Shown: positions 37,034 through 46,072, numbered from the stretch's first letter. The stretch is 64,000 bases of DNA from Peptoniphilus_A genitalis (GCF_949769225.1 NZ_CATKPB010000003.1); one strand, 5' to 3'. Program-made: numbers and translations. The notes: generated from the sequence alone by a model not told the origin.

Positions 37034-37934
37034 TTTTCTCATCTCCCACTACTTTCCCATCCACTATTGTTATTACTCTTTCTGCTTCTAAAGCTATGGA
37101 CTCGTCATGGGTGATTACTATAATTGTCTGTTTTAAAGTCCTATTAAAATATTTTAAAATTTCAATTATTTCTCTTGAATTCTCTCGGTCTAGGTTTCCC
37201 GTTGGTTCATCTGCAAGTACAAGGGATGGAGAATAGATAAGACTTCTTGCTATGGCAACTCTCTGCTGCTGACCTCCCGATAGTTCACTTGGAAAAGAAT
37301 CCAGCNTTTCTGCTTCTAAAGCTATGGACTCGTCATGGGTGATTACTATAATTGTCTGTTTTAAAGTCCTATTAAAATATTTTAAAATTTCAATTATTTC
37401 TCTTGAATTCTCTCGGTCTAGGTTTCCCGTTGGTTCATCTGCAAGTACAAGGGATGGAGAATAGATAAGACTTCTTGCTATGGCAACTCTCTGCTGCTGA
37501 CCTCCCGATAGTTCACTTGGAAAAGAATCCAGCTTGTCCTCTATGCCAAGTTTTCTAACAATATCCAATAAGACTTCTTCATTGATTTTTCTCTTATCAA
37601 GCTTTATGGGCAACTCAATGTTATGCCTAACTGTTAAGTTGGGAATTAAATTATAAAATTGATAAATTAGCCCTACTTTTCTTCTCCTAAAAAGTGCTAA
37701 TTCTTTTGACGTATATTTTGAGATATCATTGCCGTCTATAAATATTTTCCCAGAACTTGGATTGTCCACACCACCCAACAAGTGAAGAAGGGTTGACTTA
37801 CCTGATCCACTTGGTCCAACAATTGCAATAAATTCTCCTTTTTCTATTCTTAAATTAACATCATCAATTGCTCTTACAAGATTTTCTCCACTTCCATAAG
37901 TTTTTGATAAATTTTCAGTTCTAACAATTTCCAT
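37026..37934 (-). CDS. ABC transporter ATPase copy A, inflated by an assembly joint
   Basis: As printed the frame is 302 codons with one unknown residue and repeats its own C-terminal half (signature LSGGQQQR and Walker B occur twice). Removing one 227-nt copy and the N (228 nt, exactly 76 codons) leaves 226 aa, the same size as copy B. The real protein is a normal MacB/BceA-type ATPase: Walker A GPSGSGKST, Q-loop, LSGGQQQR, LADEPTGNLD. It precedes its permease and follows a two-component system. Confidence 0.93.
   Translation of the reverse strand: MEIVRTENLSKTYGSGENLVRAIDDVNLRIEKGEFIAIVGPSGSGKSTLLHLLGGVDNPSSGKIFIDGNDISKYTSKELALFRRRKVGLIYQFYNLIPNLTVRHNIELPIKLDKRKINEEVLLDIVRKLGIEDKLDSFPSELSGGQQQRVAIARSLIYSPSLVLADEPTGNLDRENSREIIEILKYFNRTLKQTIIVITHDESIALEAEXLDSFPSELSGGQQQRVAIARSLIYSPSLVLADEPTGNLDRENSREIIEILKYFNRTLKQTIIVITHDESIALEAERVITIVDGKVVGDEKNE
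37079..37533. repeat. 227-nt exact duplication around a single N (assembly joint)
   Basis: 37079-37305 recurs at 37307-37533 with N at 37306 between. Same length as the joint at 11242. The near-identical paralogue at 33055 explains why the assembly graph broke here. Confidence 0.92.
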
Positions 37935-37981
37935 ATGTACCTCCCTCTATTTGTCTAAATAATAAAGGGTTAAAATGACTT

Positions 37982-38845
37982 TTAAGTGACATTGTAAAAT
38001 TTAATTTTAAAAATCGCACCATCTTTTCCATTTTTTACAGATATAGCTCCATTGTTCGCCTCAATAATTGATTTTGCCATGGCAAGGCCAATGCCAAAGC
38101 CCTTAGAGTCAGGACTCTTGTAAAATCTTTCAAATATTTTTTTGAAGCTTTCTTCTTTAATACCTCCACCATCATCTTCAATTATTATCTCTGTGTAAAT
38201 TGGATTTTTATTTGTAGAAATTTTAATTTTTGTAAGTCTATCAAGGCTTATGGCATTCTTAATAATATTTATTAGGGCTTCTGAAATCCAATAGTAATCG
38301 ACTTTTGTCTCATAATCTTCGTAGTCACAAATAATTTTTACATTTTTCTCATCAATTGATTTCCTCAAAATATCCAAAACATAGTCAATTATTTCTGAAA
38401 TCAAAACTTCACTCTTCTCCATCTTGTCTATATTTGCATCAAGACTAGATAGCTTTAACAAAATGTCAGCAAGAGAGTTAAGCCTTTCTAGTTGAAGCTC
38501 AAGCCCTTCAATCTCTTTTTTATTATCTTCAGTCTTATCAATTGTTTCCAAGTCAAAAAACATTGAAGTGATTGGAGTTTTTATTTGATGGGCAATATCT
38601 TCTAGGTTTTGAGTTTGCTTTTTTGAATTTTTCTCCACTAATTCTCTAGCTTCAACAAGTTCTATAAAAATTTTATAAATCTTGTCTTCCAGTATTGAAA
38701 AGTCATCTTGGACCATGGGAATGGAATAGTTCTTTTCTCCCAACCTATCTATAAGATTTTCCAACTCCTCAATTCTTTTCTTTTGCCTTTTCTTTAAAAA
38801 ATAATATAATGCCAATAAGCTCACAGGGTAAAATAAATAAATCAT
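37982..38845 (-). CDS. Sensor histidine kinase of the efflux module
   Basis: 287 aa. A single N-terminal membrane helix (about 3-18) and no extracytoplasmic domain, then HisKA with 'DIAHQIKTPITS' (phospho-acceptor His86) and a HATPase domain (N box 'ALINIIKNAI', G1 'DDGGGIKEE', G2 'GFGIGLAMAKSIIE'). A kinase without a sensing domain beside an FtsX-type transporter resembles BceS-like systems, where the transporter itself is the sensor. BceS proteins have two helices; one is visible here. Start overlaps the regulator stop. Confidence 0.92.
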   Translation of the reverse strand: MIYLFYPVSLLALYYFLKKRQKKRIEELENLIDRLGEKNYSIPMVQDDFSILEDKIYKIFIELVEARELVEKNSKKQTQNLEDIAHQIKTPITSMFFDLETIDKTEDNKKEIEGLELQLERLNSLADILLKLSSLDANIDKMEKSEVLISEIIDYVLDILRKSIDEKNVKIICDYEDYETKVDYYWISEALINIIKNAISLDRLTKIKISTNKNPIYTEIIIEDDGGGIKEESFKKIFERFYKSPDSKGFGIGLAMAKSIIEANNGAISVKNGKDGAIFKIKFYNVT

Positions 38846-39492
38846 CAGTCCATCCTATAACCTATTCCACGAATTGTCTTAATAATATCTCTGTCACTTT
38901 TATCTCTTATTCTTTTAACAGTAGCAGTAAGTGTATTATCGTTGACAAACTTCTCTCGCCTATCCCAGAATCTCTCTAGCAAAAATTCTCTAGTAAAAAT
39001 TCTATTGGGATTATTTATAAATAATTTCATCACTTGAAATTCTAATGACGTTAAATCTAGTTTTTTATCTTTATAATAAAAGTTCCCTTCCCTATTATTT
39101 AAAGTTAGGTCCTTAAAGCTAATAAAATCATCTTTAACAAGAGCTGTCCTAAGAGTTTTATCTATTCTCGCTCTTAAGATAGAGAGCTTAAAGGGTTTTG
39201 TAATGTAATCGTCGGCTCCATTGTCTAGGGCCCTAACAATAAATTTCTCATCGTTTTTTACTGTTGTGATTATTACCCTAACATTATTTTCTCTCAAAGT
39301 ATTCATCAAGTTGATTCCATCTCTATCAGGTAAATTTATATCTAAGATTGCCAAGTCAAAAGAATTATTTATTTTTATCTTTGCTTCTTCAAAACTTTTA
39401 CAAGTTTCTACTTTAAAATCATTTTTTGACAAGTAAGACTCAATACCACTTGATAAAATTTCATCGTCTTCTATTAAAATTATTTTTTTCAT
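38845..39492 (-). CDS. OmpR-family response regulator
   Basis: 215 aa from ATG 39492, chosen over the longer frame to 39561 because AGGTGATC lies just upstream and the receiver domain starts 'MKKIILIEDDE'. Acidic pocket D9-D10, phosphorylation site Asp51 ('LAILDINLP'), Lys in 'YITKPF', C-terminal winged helix ('FTREFLLERFWDRR..VNDNTLTATVKRIR.K'). It probably activates the ATPase/permease genes that follow. Homologous operator sites near copy B could allow cross-regulation; not shown. Confidence 0.94.
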   Translation of the reverse strand: MKKIILIEDDEILSSGIESYLSKNDFKVETCKSFEEAKIKINNSFDLAILDINLPDRDGINLMNTLRENNVRVIITTVKNDEKFIVRALDNGADDYITKPFKLSILRARIDKTLRTALVKDDFISFKDLTLNNREGNFYYKDKKLDLTSLEFQVMKLFINNPNRIFTREFLLERFWDRREKFVNDNTLTATVKRIRDKSDRDIIKTIRGIGYRMD

Positions 39493-39591
39493 TTGATCAC
39501 CTAACATAATCTTGTAAACAAATTCTATCACACTTTGGTTTTTAAAAGAATTCCTAATCATTTTGGCTAATTATAAATCTTCACAAGAAAA

Positions 39592-39614
39592 AAGCACCAA
39601 CTTTTGCCAGTGCT
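39592..39614 (-). terminator. Terminator of the glycolytic operon
   Basis: AGCACTGG...TTGGTGCT imperfect stem followed by a T-run on the minus strand, 15 nt after the phosphatase stop. Confidence 0.75.
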
Positions 39615-39629
39615 TGTGTTTTAAAAATT

Positions 39630-40043
39630 TTATTCTGTAAATTCTTTTGGATCGATTTCAACAAAATTTATGCTGCCCCTTGAGACAATTTTCATATCGC
39701 CAGTTAGTTGGTAAATCCAATTTGATATAAAGGGCTCGTGAGATACAAAGATATAGTTTCCATCTTGGTCTAAAGTTTTTAATATATCTCTTATCCTTCC
39801 ACCTGCAAGATAGTCCTTGACTTCAAAATCAGAGTCTAAATACTTTGCCAAAATCTCTGCAGTTTCCTTTGCCCTTTCAAGAGGTGAAGAATAAATCTTG
39901 TAAGATCTCTTGTCTTCCAACCTATTGGCAAAGGCCTTAAAGGAATTTTCTAACTTAACCCTTCCTATTGTTGTCAACTTTCTCTTGAAGTCATCTTCAG
40001 CATAAATTTCTGCTTCGCCATGTCTTATAAAGTAAATTTTCAT
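39630..40043 (-). CDS. Histidine phosphatase family protein (SixA-like)
   Basis: 137 aa with the RHG motif at residues 7-9 ('IRHGEAE', catalytic His8), 'SSPLERAKETAEIL' and the second catalytic His in 'FVSHEPF'. Its length and pattern fit SixA-type phosphohistidine phosphatases. Start overlaps the enolase stop by 4 nt, so it is translated with the glycolytic operon. It is not a phosphoglycerate mutase of the dPGM type, which is longer; the operon already has gpmI. Confidence 0.85.
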   Translation of the reverse strand: MKIYFIRHGEAEIYAEDDFKRKLTTIGRVKLENSFKAFANRLEDKRSYKIYSSPLERAKETAEILAKYLDSDFEVKDYLAGGRIRDILKTLDQDGNYIFVSHEPFISNWIYQLTGDMKIVSRGSINFVEIDPKEFTE

Positions 40044-41332
40044 TTTCTATCAATGTTGTAGAAGGCAGCAAAGCCAGGATAAATTGCTAAGTCGCCTAAT
40101 TCGTCTTCAATTCTTAGAAGCTCATTGTATTTTGCAACTCTTTCAGATCTTGCTGGTGCTCCAGTTTTTATAAAGCCAGCGTTAGTTGCAACTGCAAGGT
40201 CTGCAATTGTTGAGTCTTCACTTTCTCCTGATCTGTGAGAAATTATTGCAGTGTAGTTATGTCTCTTTGCAAGTTCTATGGAGTCAAGAGTTTCTGTGAT
40301 TGTTCCAATTTGATTTAGTTTAATTAGGATTGAGTTTGCAGATTCCTTTTCAATCCCTTCTTGAAGTCTCTTTGTATTTGTTACGAAGAAGTCGTCGCCA
40401 ACTAATTGAACTTTGTCTCCAATTAAATCTGTAAGGTACTTCCAACCTTCCCAGTCGTCTTCATCAAGTCCATCTTCTATAGAATAAATTGGGTATTCAT
40501 TTACTAATTCTTCATAGAATTTTGAAAGTTCTTCTGATGTGAACTCACGACCTTCTCCTTCAAGTATATATTTTTTCTTGTCCTTGTCATAAAATTCTGA
40601 AGCTGCAGCATCAATTGCAAGTACAATATCCTTGCCTGCTTGGTAGCCTGCTGCCTTTACAGCGTCAAGTATGCAATCAAAGGCTTTTTTGTTGGATTCA
40701 AGATTTGGTGCAAAGCCACCTTCATCGCCAACACCAGTTGAAAGTCCCTTGTCCTTTAAAACTTTTTTAAGTGCGTGGTAAACTTCTGCGCCCATTCTTA
40801 AAGCTTCTTTAAAAGTTTTTGCTCCTATTGGCATAATCATAAACTCTTGGATGTCTACGTTGTTGTCAGCGTGTTCGCCACCATTGATTATATTCATCAT
40901 TGGGATTGGCATAGTCTTTGCATTTACTCCACCAAGGTATTGGTAAAGTGGAAGCCCAGCTTCATTTGCTGCTGCTCTTGCAACTGCAATAGATACACCA
41001 AGGATTGCATTGGCTCCAAGATTACCCTTGTTTTCACTTCCATCAAGTTCAATAAGCATCTTGTCAATGCCAAGTTGGTCAAAGCAATCAAAGCAAATTA
41101 ATTCTTCAGCAATTTTTTCATTTACATTGTTAACTGCCTTTTCAACTCCCTTGCCATTGTATCTTTCTTCTCCGTCACGAAGTTCTACTGCTTCGTGGAT
41201 ACCAGTTGATGCACCACTTGGCACAATTGCAGAACCAAAGCCGCCATTAAGTGTTCCAACTTCTACTTCAACTGTTGGGTTTCCCCTTGAATCAAGGACT
41301 TCTCTCGCATAAACGTAATCAATTAAACTCAT
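40040..41332 (-). CDS. eno: Enolase
   Basis: 430 aa, full length. Converts 2-phosphoglycerate to phosphoenolpyruvate. Visible are 'EVLDSRGNPTVEVEV', 'SGASTGIHEAVELRD', the Mg-binding region 'SIEDGLDEDDW' and 'LIKLNQIGTITET', and 'ISHRSGESEDSTIADLAVA' with the catalytic region. Downstream of gpmI by about 40 nt. Confidence 0.99.
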   Translation of the reverse strand: MSLIDYVYAREVLDSRGNPTVEVEVGTLNGGFGSAIVPSGASTGIHEAVELRDGEERYNGKGVEKAVNNVNEKIAEELICFDCFDQLGIDKMLIELDGSENKGNLGANAILGVSIAVARAAANEAGLPLYQYLGGVNAKTMPIPMMNIINGGEHADNNVDIQEFMIMPIGAKTFKEALRMGAEVYHALKKVLKDKGLSTGVGDEGGFAPNLESNKKAFDCILDAVKAAGYQAGKDIVLAIDAAASEFYDKDKKKYILEGEGREFTSEELSKFYEELVNEYPIYSIEDGLDEDDWEGWKYLTDLIGDKVQLVGDDFFVTNTKRLQEGIEKESANSILIKLNQIGTITETLDSIELAKRHNYTAIISHRSGESEDSTIADLAVATNAGFIKTGAPARSERVAKYNELLRIEDELGDLAIYPGFAAFYNIDRK

Positions 41333-41372
41333 AATTCCTCCTAAATTTAAAATAAATTTCTAGTAAATTCTA

Positions 41373-42875
41373 TTAAAACAAAGACTTTCCAGTCATAAGT
41401 TCTGGCTGATCTAGTCCCATAATTTTTAAAATTGTTGGCGACAAGTCGCAAAGAGCTCCACCAGATCTTAATTCTTCATCCCTATTAAATAAAAATAGGG
41501 GAACAAGATTTGTGCTGTGGCTTGTGACAACATTGCCTTCGTCATCAATCATGTATTCACAGTTTCCATGGTCTGCAGTGATTATTGCTGCCCCATCCTT
41601 TTCTTTTAAGACCTTTAAAATTCTTCCAAGGTCATGGTCCACAGTTTCAACTGCCTTTATAGCTGCCTGCAAGTCGCCAGTGTGACCAACCATGTCTGGG
41701 TTTGCAAAGTTTAAAATTATTAGGCCATACTTGTTCTTTTCCAAACTTTCAATTACCTTATCTGTAACTTCATTGGCAGACATTTCTGGCTTCAGGTCGT
41801 AGGTTGCAACCTTTGGAGATGGAACTAGGATTCTGTCCTCGCCCTCAAAAGGCTTTTCACGTCCACCGTTAAAGAAAAATGTAACGTGGGCATATTTTTC
41901 TGTCTCTGCAATCCTAAGTTGCTTGATTTTATTTTTTTCAAGAACTTCTCCCAAGGTATCCTTTGGTATCTCGTCCTTAAAGGCAACAAATTTATTTTTT
42001 ATCTCCTTGTCATACTCTGTCATTGTAACAAGGACTGTGTCTATTTTTTCTCTTTCAAAACCTGCGAAGTCATCATCAACAAGAGCTCTTGTAATTTGTC
42101 TAACCCTATCTGGTCTAAAGTTAAAGATAATTACTGAGTCCTTATCTTTAATTTCAGAATCCTTTACGAATTTGGCAGGTTCTAAAAATTCATCAGTAAC
42201 ATCTTTGTCGTAAGATGACTTTATATAAGAAAGAATGTCTTCTTCAGTGAAGTCCACATCACTTACTAGGTTGTCATAATATTTTTTAGTTCTTTCCCAT
42301 CTCTTGTCACGATCCATGGCATAGTATCTTCCGGAAATTGTGGCAATTTTTCCTTTTCCAACTTTTTCGATTTCTTCTTGAAGCTCTCTTATATCATCAA
42401 GGGCTGCGTGAGGGGAAACGTCACGTCCATCTGTAATAGCATGGATGTATGTTTTTTCAATTCCCTCTTCCTTCATGAGTTCTATTAGGGCCTTTAAGTG
42501 GTCAAGGTGGGAGTGAACTCCTCCCTTAGACACAAGTCCAATGAGGTGAAGGCTTGAATTATTTTCTCTGGCATTGTCTATTGCCCTTTTAAATTCAGGA
42601 TTCTTAAAAAATTCTCCTGACTTAATTGACTCAGTAATCTTTGTCAAGTTTTGATAAATAACTCTACCTGCTCCAATGTTTAGGTGACCAACTTCAGAAT
42701 TTCCCATTTGTCCATGAGGTAGGCCAACATATTCTTCGCTGGCATATATTTCTGTGTGAGGCGAAGTTTTGTAAAGTTCATCAAGAACTGGAGTCTTAGC
42801 AAGTTTAACTGCATTGCCAAGTTCGCTTTCATTTATTCCAAATCCATCTAGGATTATTAACATTGTTGGCTTCAT
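41373..42875 (-). CDS. gpmI: 2,3-bisphosphoglycerate-independent phosphoglycerate mutase
   Basis: 500 aa, alkaline-phosphatase superfamily. Metal-ligand motifs 'ILDGFGINE', 'GQMGNSEVGHLNIGAGR' (catalytic Ser), 'NFANPDMVGHTGD' and 'ADHGNCE'. Mn2+-dependent interconversion of 3- and 2-phosphoglycerate. Start overlaps the tpiA stop by 4 nt. Confidence 0.98.
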   Translation of the reverse strand: MKPTMLIILDGFGINESELGNAVKLAKTPVLDELYKTSPHTEIYASEEYVGLPHGQMGNSEVGHLNIGAGRVIYQNLTKITESIKSGEFFKNPEFKRAIDNARENNSSLHLIGLVSKGGVHSHLDHLKALIELMKEEGIEKTYIHAITDGRDVSPHAALDDIRELQEEIEKVGKGKIATISGRYYAMDRDKRWERTKKYYDNLVSDVDFTEEDILSYIKSSYDKDVTDEFLEPAKFVKDSEIKDKDSVIIFNFRPDRVRQITRALVDDDFAGFEREKIDTVLVTMTEYDKEIKNKFVAFKDEIPKDTLGEVLEKNKIKQLRIAETEKYAHVTFFFNGGREKPFEGEDRILVPSPKVATYDLKPEMSANEVTDKVIESLEKNKYGLIILNFANPDMVGHTGDLQAAIKAVETVDHDLGRILKVLKEKDGAAIITADHGNCEYMIDDEGNVVTSHSTNLVPLFLFNRDEELRSGGALCDLSPTILKIMGLDQPELMTGKSLF

Positions 42876-43615
42876 AGACTTTCACCAGCTTTTATAATTT
42901 CAATAAAGTCACTAGCCTTTAAGCTTGCTCCACCAACTAGGACCCCATCAATATTTTCCTTGGATAAAATTTCTCCTGCATTTGATGGCTTCACAGATCC
43001 ACCGTAGAGGATTCTTATTTTTTGAGAAACTTCTCCGTATTTTTCATCAATTATATTTCTTATTTCCCTACACATCTTCTCTGCATCTTCTGATGAGCAG
43101 GTTTTTCCAGTCCCAATTGCCCAAATAGGTTCGTAGGCAATAGTAAGATTTTCTAAGTCTTCAACTCCATCAAGAGACTTTAAAAGTTCTTCTCTAACAA
43201 AGTCAACTTCCCTACCTTCTTCTTTTATTTCAAGGGATTCACCTAGGCAAAGAATTACTGATAAGTCATCTACAAGGGCCTTTTTCACCTTGGCATTTAT
43301 AATCTCATCACTTTCAGAAAACTTTTCACGTCTTTCAGAGTGACCGATGATTACATCATCTACACCAATATCTTTTAACATTGTAGTTGAAACTTCGCCA
43401 GTGAAGGCTCCCTCATCAAATTCTGATACATTTTGTCCGGCTACTTTTATCTCATCTTTCAAGTTTTTTCTTAAGCTTTCAAGAGTCACAAAACTTGGAG
43501 CAAGAAGGACATCAACTTTATTAAATTCAAATTTATTTATTTCACTTGCAAATTCAAGGGCCTCAGAAGAAGTCTTATTCATCTTCCAATTTCCACAAAT
43601 ATATTTTTTTCTCAT
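42872..43615 (-). CDS. tpiA: Triosephosphate isomerase
   Basis: 247 aa TIM barrel: 'CGNWKMNKT' (Lys), 'VIIGHSERR' (catalytic His), 'IAYEPIWAIGTGK' (catalytic Glu), 'ILYGGSVKPSN'. Overlaps pgk upstream and gpmI downstream by 4 nt each, so the three are tightly coupled. Confidence 0.98.
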   Translation of the reverse strand: MRKKYICGNWKMNKTSSEALEFASEINKFEFNKVDVLLAPSFVTLESLRKNLKDEIKVAGQNVSEFDEGAFTGEVSTTMLKDIGVDDVIIGHSERREKFSESDEIINAKVKKALVDDLSVILCLGESLEIKEEGREVDFVREELLKSLDGVEDLENLTIAYEPIWAIGTGKTCSSEDAEKMCREIRNIIDEKYGEVSQKIRILYGGSVKPSNAGEILSKENIDGVLVGGASLKASDFIEIIKAGESL

Positions 43616-44796
43616 GCTTCTTCAACTGCCTCAATACCAGGAAGTTTCTTTCCTTCAAGCATTTCAAGACTTGCTCCACCACCAGTTGAGATGTGAGTTA
43701 GCTTGTCTGCAACCCCTGCCTTTTCAACAGCAGCAACAGAGTCCCCACCACCAACGATTACTGTGGCATCAAGCTTAGCCAAAATTTTTGCAAGTTCAAT
43801 AGTTCCGTGAGAGAATTCTTCAATTTCAAAAACTCCACAAGGTCCATTTAAGACTACAGTCTTTGCCTTAGAAAGAGATCCTTCAATATCCTTTAAACTT
43901 TCTTTTCCAATGTCGAGGATCATGTCATCTTGACCAACATCTTCCACGTCTTTTAAAGTTCCCTTGGCATTTTCAGAAAGCTCTGGAGCAACGATTACGT
44001 CCTTTGGAAGAATTATTTCAACATGATTTTCTGCTGCCTTTGCCATAATTTCTCTCGCAAGGTCTAGCTTGTCATCTTCTACAAGAGATTTTCCAACTTC
44101 AAGTCCCTTGGACTTTAGGAAGGTATTTGCCATGGCACCAACAATTACTAGGACGTCAACTTTTTCTAGTAGGTTTTCTATTACTCCAATCTTGTCAGAA
44201 ACCTTTGATCCACCAAGGATTGCTGCAAAAGGTTTTTCTGGATTTTTAAGGGCATCTTCAAAGTATTTAATTTCTTTTTCAACTAAAAGACCTGCACAAG
44301 ATGGTAGGAATTCTGTTACGCCAACATTGGATGCGTGGGCCCTGTGAGCAGTTCCAAAGGCATCATTTACAAAGATGTCGCCAAGTGATGCAAGTTTCTT
44401 TGCAAAGTCAAGGTCGTTTTTTTCTTCGCCCTTAACAAATCTTAAATTTTCAAGTAGAGCAATTTCTCCACTTTTAAGATTTTTAACTTCTTCTATAACT
44501 TTTTCATCAACAACTTCCTTTGATGGGATAAACTTAACATCCTTCTTCAAAAGTTCAGCAGCTCTCTTAGCAACGGGAGCAAGAGAAAACTCTTCCTTGT
44601 ATTCTCCCTTAGGTCTACCAAGGTGACTCACAAGGACAACTTTAGCTCCATTTTCTACTAAATAATCAATAGTTGGAATGGCCTTAACAATTCTGTCGTC
44701 GCCTGTTACCTTGCCATCCTTTAGGGGAACATTAAAGTCCACCCTAACAAGAGCAGTTTTATCATTAAAATCAAAATCTCTAATAGTTTTTTTCAC
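43612..44796 (-). CDS. pgk: Phosphoglycerate kinase
   Basis: 394 aa. 'ALVRVDFNVPLKDG', 'SHLGRPKG', 'FVNDAFGTAHRAHAS', 'ILGGSKVSDKIGV' and the nucleotide-binding 'GGGDSVAAVEKAG' and 'STGGGASLEMLEGK' are all present. First gene of the operon. The usual gapA partner is not in the window. Confidence 0.99.
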   Translation of the reverse strand: MKKTIRDFDFNDKTALVRVDFNVPLKDGKVTGDDRIVKAIPTIDYLVENGAKVVLVSHLGRPKGEYKEEFSLAPVAKRAAELLKKDVKFIPSKEVVDEKVIEEVKNLKSGEIALLENLRFVKGEEKNDLDFAKKLASLGDIFVNDAFGTAHRAHASNVGVTEFLPSCAGLLVEKEIKYFEDALKNPEKPFAAILGGSKVSDKIGVIENLLEKVDVLVIVGAMANTFLKSKGLEVGKSLVEDDKLDLAREIMAKAAENHVEIILPKDVIVAPELSENAKGTLKDVEDVGQDDMILDIGKESLKDIEGSLSKAKTVVLNGPCGVFEIEEFSHGTIELAKILAKLDATVIVGGGDSVAAVEKAGVADKLTHISTGGGASLEMLEGKKLPGIEAVEEA

Positions 44797-44841
44797 ATTA
44801 CACCTCTTATTTTCGATTTATTACGTCAAATTATCACTTAA

Positions 44842-44869
44842 ATTATACCATAAATTGTTGAGAGTTGAA
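44842..44869 (-). promoter_or_regulatory. Probable promoter of the glycolytic operon
   Basis: Minus strand TATAAT at 44847-44842, with a weak -35 TTCAAC at 44869-44864 and a 16-nt spacer. Confidence 0.5.
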
Positions 44870-44940
44870 CTTAGCTACATCTTTATATTTTTATTTATTA
44901 CTAATAATACTTTATTTTAATAGTTAAAATTTACTTTTAT

Positions 44941-44970
44941 TTGACATCCCCTCCTATTTTGTGATATACT
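44941..44970 (+). promoter_or_regulatory. Promoter of the secreted-protein operon
   Basis: Consensus TTGACA (44941-44946), 18-nt spacer, TATACT (44965-44970), 42 nt before the first small ORF. Confidence 0.78.
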
Positions 44971-45012
44971 CTACTAAATCGTTAAAGCGTTTATCCGAAA
45001 AGGAGGTCAATT

Positions 45013-45108
45013 ATGTTTTTAAATATCCAAAGATTAAAAAATGGAGATATTTTATATCTAGGTAAATATCACAATTTTATATTATGTTATTCTGGAGGTA
45101 ATTTATGA
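45013..45108 (+). CDS. 31-aa leader ORF coupled to a secreted protein
   Basis: ATG 45013 follows a near-perfect ribosome site (AAAAGGAGGTCAATT). It encodes MFLNIQRLKNGDILYLGKYH followed by 11 more residues and ends in TGA that overlaps the next ATG (ATGA at 45105). No signal peptide or membrane helix. The strong ribosome site and stop/start overlap indicate real translation and coupling. It could be a small functional peptide or only a device that loads ribosomes onto the next gene. Confidence 0.65.
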   Translation: MFLNIQRLKNGDILYLGKYHNFILCYSGGNL

Positions 45109-45782
45109 AAAAGTTTTTTAAAAAAAGAATTACAATGATTTTAGTATTACTATTATTTATTCCTACATTTACTAGTGCGAAAACTTTTAATACGGATTAT
45201 AAAATAAATACTTATGAAAATGATTTTAAACAGCATAATCTAGAAATAAAAGATGTCGAAAATATGCTTAGAGAAGAAAATATTGACGATGCCGTAATTA
45301 AAAATTTAATTTCTAAATTAAAAAAAGGTGAAGTATGGGATTCACTAAAACCTGAATATCAATATTTAAAACCTCAAATTGATACCCCAAATTACAAAAA
45401 GACGACTTACCCAGATGGTTCAGTGAATATTGTTAGGATTAAAGATATTACACCAGAAATTTCTACTAGAGCTATTATAGAGGAAAAAAATGTTGAGATT
45501 TCAAAAATTTACTTTGTTGTTAACGCTTATTTCTATATGGACTATAAGAGAGACACTAGTAGAAACTTAGCTTTAATAACTAATCAATATGACATCAACG
45601 TTTTTTGCTATGGATCTGAAATTCATAATCAGTCCAATGGCTATTCAGCTGCTTGGAGAAAATCACCTTATGCATATGTCCAATTCCAAATTTCCCCTAA
45701 ATTTGGTGGTGAAACTGGCAAAAATTGTTACTTAAGAGGATATGCAAGCGCAAATGGACATTGGGTTGATTACAGCTATTAA
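45105..45782 (+). CDS. Secreted protein of unknown function
   Basis: 225 aa with a clear Sec signal peptide: basic 'MKKFFKKRIT', hydrophobic core to about residue 21, probable cleavage after 'TSA'. The mature part has an acidic/lysine-rich helical half (to ~100) and a C-terminal half rich in Y, N, S and aromatic residues ('SNGYSAAWRKSPYAYVQFQISPKFGG', 'CYLRGYASANGHWVDYSY'), suggestive of a small beta-sandwich. Two cysteines in that half could form a disulfide. No family recognised. Followed by a small membrane-peptide gene. Confidence 0.75.
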   Translation: MKKFFKKRITMILVLLLFIPTFTSAKTFNTDYKINTYENDFKQHNLEIKDVENMLREENIDDAVIKNLISKLKKGEVWDSLKPEYQYLKPQIDTPNYKKTTYPDGSVNIVRIKDITPEISTRAIIEEKNVEISKIYFVVNAYFYMDYKRDTSRNLALITNQYDINVFCYGSEIHNQSNGYSAAWRKSPYAYVQFQISPKFGGETGKNCYLRGYASANGHWVDYSY

Positions 45783-45933
45783 TTTATACAAAAAGTGCGA
45801 CAAATTATGAAAATTCAAATAATAAAATTCCTTACATTGATCCAACCTCAATATCTTTTTAACACAATTGAGATTATACTTTTGAGTTTAATATTTAAAA
45901 AATTAAAAGAAGTATTTAAGGAGATGTAATTTT

Positions 45934-46056
45934 ATGGAAAAATATGAAGCGACCATGACAATCCTAACAAGTCTTATTCCTTATACCATTTTACATGTGA
46001 TTAAAATTGTTTTACTAGTTAAAATATTAAAGCTTTTAAAACAATTTAAAAAATAA
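45934..46056 (+). CDS. 40-aa hydrophobic, C-terminally basic peptide
   Basis: ATG 45934 with AAGGAGATG ribosome site 8 nt upstream. A single hydrophobic helix (about residues 9-35) ends in KLLKQFKK. Ends 16 nt before a strong terminator, so it closes the plus-strand operon. It could be a membrane immunity-type or bacteriocin-like peptide paired with the secreted protein; function unknown. Confidence 0.55.
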   Translation: MEKYEATMTILTSLIPYTILHVIKIVLLVKILKLLKQFKK

Positions 46057-46072
46057 AATAAGCAAAAAAATT

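Noticed and set aside
37026..37934. A 302-aa ABC protein with duplicated signature and Walker B motifs
   Set aside because: The extra 76 codons equal the 227-nt repeat plus N, so it is an assembly artefact.
39493..39561. Extended N-terminus of the response regulator
   Set aside because: The receiver domain begins at ATG 39492, which has the only good ribosome site.
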